From an uncultured Lysobacteraceae bacterium (GTDB taxonomy: Bacteria > Pseudomonadota > Gammaproteobacteria > Xanthomonadales > Rhodanobacteraceae), in contig CAMLSI010000022.1 of the NCBI GenBank assembly GCA_946482585.1, positions 1 through 21,155 on the forward strand: a stretch of DNA of 21,155 nt. Direction: 5' to 3'. Below the pieces are notes generated by a model. The model searched no databases, was not told the origin of the DNA, and worked only from the letters and a program-made list of their open reading frames with translations. The first letter of the stretch is position 1. Every line of letters starts with the position of its first letter. The translations under genes and the position numbers were made by a program. Positions 16,300 to 21,155 of this stretch are shown here, piece by piece.

Positions 16300-16377
16300 T
16301 GAAATTTGGATGTCCTATCTCTCCCGAGTGATTCGCGCTGAGTGAACGCGCGCGGCGGCCGGAACCCGTGGGCGTCC
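16300..16377. repeat. Right REP-like copies nearest the transposase start
   Basis: TGAAATTTGGATGTCC (16300-16315) is the reverse complement of the left-array core with three mismatches. GTGGGCGTCC at 16368-16377 is a further diverged copy. Both are oriented opposite to the left array and lie 144-220 bp upstream of the transposase start, where they could overlap its promoter. Confidence 0.6.
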
Positions 16378-16439
16378 TGACCCTTCCTCGTGGAGCTCAT
16401 GCGTCAGGCCCTCATCCTGACTCTCGTTTCGCCGATTAT

Positions 16440-16476
16440 TCTGGGTGTCCCAATCGTTCTCTCCCAATCGTTCTCT
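16440..16476. repeat. REP core followed by a perfect 14-bp tandem duplication
   Basis: TCTGGGTGTCC at 16440-16450 overlaps a tandem duplication of CCCAATCGTTCTCT (16449-16462 and 16463-16476). The left array, read on the other strand, has GGTGTCCCCAAACGCTCTC, so this is the same repeat with one arm doubled. Confidence 0.65.
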
Positions 16477-16573
16477 TCCAAATTTCCTCCACTTTGTGGA
16501 TTCACTCTTCCACCCAAGCCGAGATAGGGCGACCGGACGAACCCTCAGCGGCGTCCATCCACATAAACGGAAA

Positions 16574-16602
16574 GGGGAGGATCGCCCGTCCTGATCCTCC
16601 CC
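16574..16602. repeat. Perfect 10-bp inverted repeat (strong hairpin)
   Basis: GGGGAGGATC (16574-16583) and GATCCTCCCC (16593-16602) are exact inverted copies around a 9-base loop. There is no T-run. Its place inside the right array suggests a structural element of the REP/RAYT unit, perhaps a recognition hairpin, although a transcription-stopping role cannot be excluded. Confidence 0.6.
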
Positions 16603-16652
16603 ATCCTGATCCGTTATCCGTCTTGTCCGCCTGTCGTCCGCCCATCCGATTA

Positions 16653-16696
16653 GTGGGTGTCCTTACCCACCGCAAGTCGTGGGTGTCCTTATCCAC
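16653..16696. repeat. Two adjacent GTGGGTGTCCTT hairpins
   Basis: GTGGGTGTCCTTACCCAC (16653-16670) is a perfect 6-bp stem with a 6-base loop. GTGGGTGTCCTTATCCAC (16679-16696) repeats it 26 bp later with one G-T pair. These carry the TGGGTGTCC core and are the clearest REP-like palindromes of the right array. Confidence 0.75.
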
Positions 16697-16706
16697 CCCC
16701 ATCGGT

Positions 16707-17037
16707 TTCTCGCGTCCGTTCTGACGTATGTCGACGCGAGGCAGCACGAGCGGTCGCTGCGGCGATTTCATGGACGCCGCCGGCGGCGGCACCCGTGGGT
16801 TCGCTCGAACGAAGAATATGCCGGCTGCGAATGTGCGCATATCAGGCCGGGCTCGCTTGCTTTGCCGGACCGCGTCGAGGACGCCACCCTGCTTCGACCG
16901 CGATCGCGTCGTGAGCGGCCGCACGGAACGCGGGCGGCTCCGTCACAGGTGCTCCACATCGAGTAACGAAAATGGCCGGAAATCTCGGCAGGAATGTTTC
17001 TGCCGATCGCCTGCGCTCGTCCTGATGGAGAACGAAC
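16707..17037. other. 330-bp stretch without a recognisable gene
   Basis: Open frames cross this stretch on both strands but read into the repeat arrays and carry no domain or ribosome site. The last 20 bases contain the GGAG ribosome site of the VOC gene. No promoter stands out. Confidence 0.45.
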
Positions 17038-17517
17038 ATGGTCGGCAAGAACACGATCTGTCTCTGGTACGACGGCACCGCACTGGAAGCCGCGCAGTTC
17101 TATGCAGAAACGTTTCCCGACAGCGCCGTGGGCGCCGTTCATCGCGCGCCGGGCGACTATCCCGATGGCAAGCAAGGTGATGTGCTGACGGTCGAATTCA
17201 CCGTGATCGGCATCCCCTGTCTCGGCTTGAACGGCGGTCCGGCGTTCAAGCACAACGAGGCCTTCTCGTTCCAGATTGCGACCGACGATCAAGCCGAAAC
17301 CGATCGTCTGTGGAACGCGATCGTCGGAAACGGCGGCCAGGAAAGCGCCTGCGGCTGGTGCAAGGACAAGTGGGGCCTGTCCTGGCAGATCACGCCGCGA
17401 GCCCTCACGGCGGCGATCACCGACCCCGATCGCGCGGCGGCCAAGCGTGCTTTCGACGCGATGATGCAGATGGGAAAGATTGACATCGCGGCGATCGAGG
17501 CGGCACGCCGGGGCTGA
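17038..17517 (+). CDS. VOC-superfamily PhnB-like protein (3-demethylubiquinone methyltransferase-like domain)
   Basis: This encodes 159 residues; the ATG follows GGAG at good spacing. The sequence has the PhnB-like VOC pattern: ICLWYDGTALEAAQFYAETFPDS at the start (two pieces, residues 7-29), VEFTVIGIPCLGLNGGPAFKHN in the middle, FSFQIATDDQAETDRLWNAI, and a closing GWCKDKWGLSWQITPR. These proteins form a paired beta-alpha-beta barrel, usually dimeric. Database names mention ubiquinone methyltransferase, but most members have no proven reaction and lack a methyl-donor site. It is cytoplasmic. It precedes an alpha/beta hydrolase by 149 bp on the same strand. Confidence 0.88.
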   Translation: MVGKNTICLWYDGTALEAAQFYAETFPDSAVGAVHRAPGDYPDGKQGDVLTVEFTVIGIPCLGLNGGPAFKHNEAFSFQIATDDQAETDRLWNAIVGNGGQESACGWCKDKWGLSWQITPRALTAAITDPDRAAAKRAFDAMMQMGKIDIAAIEAARRG

Positions 17518-17666
17518 GTCCGCCGGCGTCCGCCCGGGCCGGCCGGGCATGTCTGTCAGGTGCGCGGCTCGAGCCTTGCCGGCTGCGGCACGGTGCGGCA
17601 AGAAGCCGTTGATCGAGCGCTGCAGAATCCGCCTGAGTGCTCGAAGGCATCGAAGGATCGTTCGCG

Positions 17667-18530
17667 ATGAATGAGCCGGAACGAATGAGATTCGACATCG
17701 ACGGCGTCGACATCGCGGTCCGTCTGGCCGGCGACCGGGAGAAGCCAGCTCTGCTCCTGATTCATGGATTTCCGAGTTCGTCGGCATCGTTCCGGCGCGT
17801 GATCGGCCCGCTCGCACAAGACTGTCTCGTCATCGTTCCGGATCTTCCCGGGTTCGGGGATTCCGAGCCCTCGGAACGGCCCTCGTTCTCGCGCTTCGCC
17901 GACGTGATCGACCGCATGCTCGCACGGCTCGGGGCGGAATCGTTCTATCTCTATCTGCACGACTTCGGTGCGGCGGTGGGGTTTCATCTCGCCACGCGCG
18001 CGCCACGATGGATTCGCGGCCTCATCATCCAGAACGCCAATGCGCACGAGAGCGGGCTGGGACCGCAATGGTCCGCGACGCGTGCCTATTGGGACGATCC
18101 TTCGCCGGAGCGCGAAGCAGAGGCGACCAGGCATCTGACGTTCGAAGGGACGCGCGACCAATACGTGGGCGGCGTGCCCGAGGACATTGCCGAGCGCATC
18201 GAATCCTGCAGGTGGAAGGAGGACTGGCGGATCATGTCACTCCCCGGACGCCTCGGGATGCAGCGCACGCTCGTGCTCGACTATCGCAGTCATGTCGCGC
18301 GATTCGAGGCGATAGCCGCGTATCTCCGACGCTGGCAGCCGCCCGCGCTGATGCTGTGGGGACGGCACGACATCTTCTTCGCCATCGAGGAAACCCTGTC
18401 CTGGATGAAGGCGCTCTCACGCATGGAGGCGCACGTCCTCGACGGTCCGCATCTTCTGCTCGAGACACATGCGGCCGAATGCGCCGCATTGATGAGCGCT
18501 TTCATCCGGCACGCGGACGGCATGCAGTAG
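17667..18530 (+). CDS. Alpha/beta hydrolase with aspartate nucleophile (epoxide hydrolase/haloalkane dehalogenase-like)
   Basis: This encodes 287 residues; the ATG at 17667 is preceded by AAGGA. Visible motifs are HGFPSSSASF (oxyanion loop, residues 33-42), DLPGFGDSE, and a nucleophile elbow YLYLHDFGAAVGF in which Asp99 replaces the serine of esterases. An acid lies in LWGRHDIFF and the general base is His262 in DGPHLLLETH. An aspartate nucleophile is the hallmark of epoxide hydrolases and dehalogenases, which pass through an ester intermediate opened by water. A cap domain lies between about 140 and 220. The true substrate, epoxide or haloalkane, cannot be decided from sequence. No signal peptide is present, so the enzyme is cytoplasmic. 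Confidence 0.87.
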   Translation: MNEPERMRFDIDGVDIAVRLAGDREKPALLLIHGFPSSSASFRRVIGPLAQDCLVIVPDLPGFGDSEPSERPSFSRFADVIDRMLARLGAESFYLYLHDFGAAVGFHLATRAPRWIRGLIIQNANAHESGLGPQWSATRAYWDDPSPEREAEATRHLTFEGTRDQYVGGVPEDIAERIESCRWKEDWRIMSLPGRLGMQRTLVLDYRSHVARFEAIAAYLRRWQPPALMLWGRHDIFFAIEETLSWMKALSRMEAHVLDGPHLLLETHAAECAALMSAFIRHADGMQ

Positions 18531-18678
18531 GTCCTTCCTGGCCGGCTCATCCTCGCACCCGGTCCGGCTCCGGCGCCGTATGGCCGCAGGTCTCGGTTTG
18601 CCGTTCGACCGGTGCGACATGGCCGCGAAAGCGGATGCCCTCGTTCTCGGTCACGCGTTGTCGCGGACGAAGAATCGT

Positions 18679-19041
18679 TCAAGCCATGGCCGCGCCGACG
18701 GTCCGGCGAACGGGAATGCCGTCCGGCGAGAACCCTTCCAGGCAATGCACGTTGATGCCGAAGTGGTCCGGCGTGACCCGCTTGCGATGAAACGGGTAGA
18801 TGCCGCAGATGCTGCAGAAGTAGTGCCTTGCGGTCAGGGTGTGGAACCGATATTCGGTGAGCGACGCTTCGCCGGTCAGGAGTCGGAACTGGCTTTCATG
18901 CACCTTGACCATGAGCGCGTTCCTGCGTGTGCAGATCGAGCAGTCGCAGGTGGTCAGCTCCGGGAAGTCGCTCTCGATCTCGAAGCGCACCGCGCCGCAG
19001 TGACAGGAGCCCTGGTACTTCTGCAGAGGGCGAGTACTCAT
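18679..19041 (-). CDS. GFA-family zinc-binding protein (glutathione-dependent formaldehyde-activating-like)
   Basis: This encodes 120 residues from an ATG at 19041 with GAGGAG upstream. The GFA/CENP-V zinc motifs are complete: Cys13 and Cys15 (GSCHCGAVRF), Cys32, Cys34 and Cys37 (TCDCSICTRR), and Cys76 and Cys79 (YFCSICGIYPFH). The length is normal for the family. The founding member was reported to speed the condensation of formaldehyde with glutathione; most relatives are uncharacterised. Its ATG overlaps the TGA of the AraC gene (ATGA), which implies translational coupling to that regulator. It converges on the hydrolase at 17667-18530. Confidence 0.92.
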   Translation of the reverse strand: MSTRPLQKYQGSCHCGAVRFEIESDFPELTTCDCSICTRRNALMVKVHESQFRLLTGEASLTEYRFHTLTARHYFCSICGIYPFHRKRVTPDHFGINVHCLEGFSPDGIPVRRTVGAAMA

Positions 19042-19907
19042 CGTCGACTCCTCGTGGAAACCGGAACACGAAGGCTCGATGAACGGTCATGCTGAGCCTC
19101 CTTCACGCCTTCCGCCCGCGCGAACTCGCCCGGCGAGCGCCCCACGAGCTTGCGGAAGTCGCGATTGAAATGCGCCTGGTCGTAGTAGCCGAGCGCGAGC
19201 GCGAGATCGGCCCAGTCCACGGCGACGCCGGCGGCAAGGCGTTCGACGGCTTCGTGCAGGCGATAACGGTTGATGACCCACTTGGGGCTCGCGCCGACGT
19301 AGTCGTTGAACAGGCGCTGCAGCGCGCGTAGCCCGATGCCGCCGCGGTCAGCCAGTTCGTCGGCCGTGTTGAGCGAGCGATCGGTCGCGGCGCGCATCAC
19401 GAGGTCGGCAACGCGCTCGACCATTGGATCCGGCGGCGGCCGATGCGCGCTCAGCAGCCGCGCGGCCAACGCCACGCAGGCTTCCACGTCAGCGCTGGCG
19501 AGTACGTCGCGCTCGTACGCGGCACCGTCGGCGCCGAACACGTCGGCGATGCGGGTCGCGCGATTCGCGAGCGACGCCACAGGACGGCGCAGGAAGGGCC
19601 GGAAGCCGCCGGGCCGGAACTTGATGCCGAACACGCGACCCAGCCCCGCCAGTTCGGTCACGAAGCGACGCGTATGCACGCCGAAGATGCCGCTGCCCGC
19701 CGCGTCGACCACGACGTGCACGTTCGGATGCGGCAGGGTCTCCTGCAACTGCGGCATCTGCCCGCGCAGGTCCCAGCTCACGCACCAGTAGTGTTCGACG
19801 AACGGCGCGAGCGGGGCCTCCGGCAGAAAGCGGCCATGCGTCAGGCGCGACGGGTCGAGGTTGCGGCGCAGGATGCCGCGCGCGGGCGTGGGCGAGGGTC
19901 TCAGCAT
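19038..19907 (-). CDS. AraC-family transcriptional regulator with DUF6597-type N-terminus
   Basis: This encodes 289 residues with the start taken at the ATG at 19907 (MLRPSPTPARGILRR). A longer frame from 19982 adds 25 residues without family character and crosses the divergent promoter region. The N-terminal part has FLPEAPLAPFVEHYWCVSWDLRG and FGIKFRPGGFRPFL, typical of the DUF6597 sensor domain. The C-terminal AraC domain has its two helix-turn-helix units at about 183-205 (LADRGGIGLRALQRLFNDYVG) and 229-262 (DWADLALALGYYDQAHFNRDF), closing with GRSPGEFAR. It probably controls the GFA gene it is coupled to (4-bp overlap) and perhaps the divergent DUF3224 gene. The effector is unknown. Confidence 0.9.
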   Translation of the reverse strand: MLRPSPTPARGILRRNLDPSRLTHGRFLPEAPLAPFVEHYWCVSWDLRGQMPQLQETLPHPNVHVVVDAAGSGIFGVHTRRFVTELAGLGRVFGIKFRPGGFRPFLRRPVASLANRATRIADVFGADGAAYERDVLASADVEACVALAARLLSAHRPPPDPMVERVADLVMRAATDRSLNTADELADRGGIGLRALQRLFNDYVGASPKWVINRYRLHEAVERLAAGVAVDWADLALALGYYDQAHFNRDFRKLVGRSPGEFARAEGVKEAQHDRSSSLRVPVSTRSRR

Positions 19908-19998
19908 CGGCGGGGGATTCGCTCGTGTCGCGTTTTTACAATCATCGCAGCGGGCATTCCGGTTCAATGAGACCGTGATCATTCACCGGGAGTGTGCC

Positions 19999-20502
19999 GT
20001 GCACAATCGTTTCCATCCTATGCTCGCCGCCGTCGTGATCGGCGCAGCGGGATTCGCCGCGATCGTCGCGCCGCCCCCTGCCGATCCGAAGGAGAGCCCC
20101 ATGCGCGAACACGTCACCGGCCGTTTCGATGTCAAGCTGATACCGCAAGAAGACAAGGACGATCCGTCCGGCATCGCGCGCCTGCTGCTCGACAAGACCT
20201 TCCACGGTGTGCTGGAAGCTCGCAGCCGCGGGCAGATGCTGGCCGTGCGGGCGGCGAACGGCACGTCGGGCGGCTATGTCGCGCTGGAGAAAGTGAGCGG
20301 AACGTTGCGCGGACGCAGCGGTTCGTTCCATCTGCAGCACTATGGCCTGGCGACGCGCGGCGTGAACACGCTGACCTTGCAGGTAGTGCCCGACTCCGGT
20401 ACCGAAGCGCTGGCGGGACTGACCGGGACGATGACCATCGAGGTCAAGGAAGGCGGGGCGCACTTCTATGCCTTCGACTTCGCGATCGACACGGGCGGCT
20501 GA
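19999..20502 (+). CDS. DUF3224 family protein with possible alternative starts
   Basis: This encodes 167 residues from a GTG at 19999 preceded by GGGAG, or 133 residues from an ATG at 20101 preceded by a near-perfect AAGGAG. The longer form begins MHNRFHPMLAAVVIGAAGF, a plausible signal peptide or anchor. The shorter form starts exactly where most DUF3224 proteins start (MREHVTGRFDVKL). The domain shows RLLLDKTFHGVLEARSRGQML, YVALEKVSGTLRGRSGSFHLQH, and a closing DSGTEALAGLTGTMTIEV with GAHFYAFDF. It is a small beta-barrel-like domain related to allene-oxide-cyclase-type folds; the function is not established. It is divergent from the AraC gene with 91 bp between starts. TACAAT at 19937-19942 is a candidate -10 box. 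Confidence 0.85.
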   Translation: MHNRFHPMLAAVVIGAAGFAAIVAPPPADPKESPMREHVTGRFDVKLIPQEDKDDPSGIARLLLDKTFHGVLEARSRGQMLAVRAANGTSGGYVALEKVSGTLRGRSGSFHLQHYGLATRGVNTLTLQVVPDSGTEALAGLTGTMTIEVKEGGAHFYAFDFAIDTGG

Positions 20503-20577
20503 CGGGCGGTCGGGCATCGCAGATTCCCGACGGCGCGGCGCCGGTTCGCGCCGTCCAGCGAGCTATCCCGATCCTTT

Positions 20578-20841
20578 TCACGGCACGCTGCCGAGGTTTC
20601 CGCCCGACACTCGCTGCGGCTCGCCCTCGAATCCGTTGCGGAAGATCAGACCGACAGGGATCGCGACAGAGCGGCGTTCGACCCTGCAGCCCGCTGACCG
20701 ACGTCGGGCACGCTGACATCGCGCGCTCGGCGCGATGTACAGTTTGGCTTCGGGAGTGCCCGCCCTCTCGTCAGGATTCGACACGCCGATCATGGCCTTC
20801 GCCTCACACCAGGAGCATTTCGCGAGCGCGTCCTCCGACAC
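20578..20841 (-). other. Open frame with an IFRNGFEG-like peptide; possible gene remnant
   Basis: An 87-codon frame (start at 20841) includes the peptide VGLIFRNGFEGEP. It resembles the short IFxxGFE tail that I recall at the C-terminus of many secreted proteins in Dokdonella/Rudaea-like bacteria. Here the frame continues 14 codons past it and has no signal peptide or domain, so it is either chance or the end of a decayed secreted-protein gene. Apart from this, 20503-20910 holds nothing I can identify. Confidence 0.2.
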
Positions 20842-20910
20842 GCGCCGTCGGCTCGAATCGGAGCGTCGCTAGACGATGCGCCAAACGGCGGTGCCGCCGC
20901 CAAATGGCGC

Positions 20911-20990
20911 AACGCCAAATGGCGCCATCCAGGATTCGGAAAATTCCGATGCCGCCAAACGGTGCCATCCACGATTCGGAAAATTCCGAT
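20911..20990. repeat. Two tandem 40-bp palindromic repeat units
   Basis: Units 20911-20950 and 20951-20990 share the frame GCCAAA(T/C)GG(C/T)GCCATCCA(G/C)GATTCGGAAAATTCCGAT. Each ends in the hairpin TCGGAA-AA-TTCCGA. A shorter GCCGCCAAATGGCGC piece precedes them. They belong to the same repeat family as the units at 21091-21155 and contain CCATCCAC, which resembles the CCACATCC-type core of the other array only loosely. Confidence 0.8.
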
Positions 20991-21030
20991 GCGGCTGGCC
21001 AGCGCTGAGTCTTCACTCGCTTCTCGCCGA

Positions 21031-21077
21031 AAAGTGGATGTCCTCGTTTTCCGCCCGGCACCGGAAAGTGGATGTCC
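21031..21077. repeat. Pair of AAAGTGGATGTCC direct repeats
   Basis: AAAGTGGATGTCC occurs at 21031-21043 and again, identically, at 21065-21077. The core GGATGTCC matches the right-hand copies at 16308-16315, linking this end of the window to the REP family around the transposase. Confidence 0.7.
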
Positions 21078-21090
21078 CGGTTCTGGCCGA

Positions 21091-21155
21091 CGATTCGGAA
21101 CGCCAAACGGTGCCATCCACGATTCGGAACGCCAAACGGTGCCATCCACGATTCG
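21091..21155. repeat. 29-bp tandem repeat running off the window
   Basis: Two perfect 29-bp units (21091-21119 and 21120-21148) begin CGATTCGGAACGCC and end GCCATCCA; a third starts at 21149 and continues past the edge. Compared with the 40-bp units at 20911-20990, each lacks the AAATTCCGATG part. There is no unique spacer between units, so this is a tandem/REP array and not CRISPR. Confidence 0.85.

Larger units (their letters stand above)
14868..16706. mobile_element. REP/RAYT unit: tyrosine transposase flanked by inverted repeat arrays
   Basis: A Y1/HUH transposase gene sits between two arrays built on the same core. On the left the plus strand reads GGACACCC(A), on the right TGGGTGTCC, so the arrays face each other. 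This is the organisation known for REP-associated tyrosine transposases, which stay single-copy while the small palindromic repeats spread. Sharp ends and target duplications were not found, so the limits are those of the visible repeats. Confidence 0.7.

Noticed and set aside
16502..16924. 140-codon minus-strand frame through the right repeat array
   Set aside because: Much of its peptide is simply the translated hairpin repeats, and no start signal is seen.
19908..19982. Longer AraC start at 19982
   Set aside because: The extra 25 residues lack family character, and the segment is better explained as the divergent promoter region.
20790..21149. Minus-strand open frames over the right-edge repeats
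   Set aside because: The repeated peptide WMAPFG arises from the 29-bp and 40-bp units; these are translations of non-coding repeats.
20911..21155. CRISPR array
   Set aside because: Repeats are directly adjacent with no unique spacers, vary in period (40 and 29 bp), and no cas gene is present in the window.

Overview
The window is high-GC DNA with densely packed genes on both strands. The G/C-rich third positions and the mix of families point to a gammaproteobacterium of the Xanthomonadales type. That mix includes a MocR regulator, an XRE regulator with an MmyB-like domain, AraC-linked small enzymes, and a REP-associated tyrosine transposase with its own repeat family. A peptide resembling the IFxxGFE tail I recall from secreted proteins of Dokdonella/Rudaea-like bacteria fits, but no ribosomal RNA or marker gene is present, so the placement is inference.

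Layout, left to right. (1) 1-353 is the C-terminal end of an Lhr-type DEAD/DEAH helicase, convergent with a TPR-repeat protein (401-2137, minus). (2) 2236-2698 (minus) is a decayed DUF1801 gene. (3) 2899-3909 is a saccharopine-dehydrogenase-like NAD(P)-binding protein, followed by about 680 bp with no convincing gene. (4) 4592-5191 (minus) is an exported DUF1579 protein with a perfect 17-bp palindrome upstream. (5) 5365-8649 (minus) is a probable transcription unit: MocR/GabR-like regulator, then an exported alpha/beta-hydrolase lipoprotein, then an XRE regulator that overlaps the hydrolase by 8 bp. (6) 8851-10203 is an exported S41-peptidase-like protein, followed by a four-helix small membrane protein. 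(7) 10892-13621 is a soluble hybrid kinase with the order PAS-kinase-receiver-kinase.

(8) 13862-14775 (minus) holds a GNAT acetyltransferase and a small cupin. (9) About 14870-16700 is a REP/RAYT unit: a Y1/HUH transposase gene (15206-16156, minus) with GGACACCC-type repeats on both sides in opposite orientation, plus hairpins and short tandem duplications. (10) 17038-18530 encodes a PhnB-like VOC protein and an alpha/beta hydrolase with an aspartate nucleophile. (11) 18679-20502 has an AraC regulator translationally coupled to a GFA-family zinc protein, divergent from a DUF3224 protein. (12) The right end (20911-21155) is a second repeat array that runs off the window.

Most genes are stand-alone enzymes or regulators of the accessory chromosome. 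I see no phage, plasmid, CRISPR or recognised defence system. The points most worth a second look are the double-kinase architecture, the hydrolase set between two regulators with a candidate MocR operator, the 17-bp palindrome, and the two repeat arrays.
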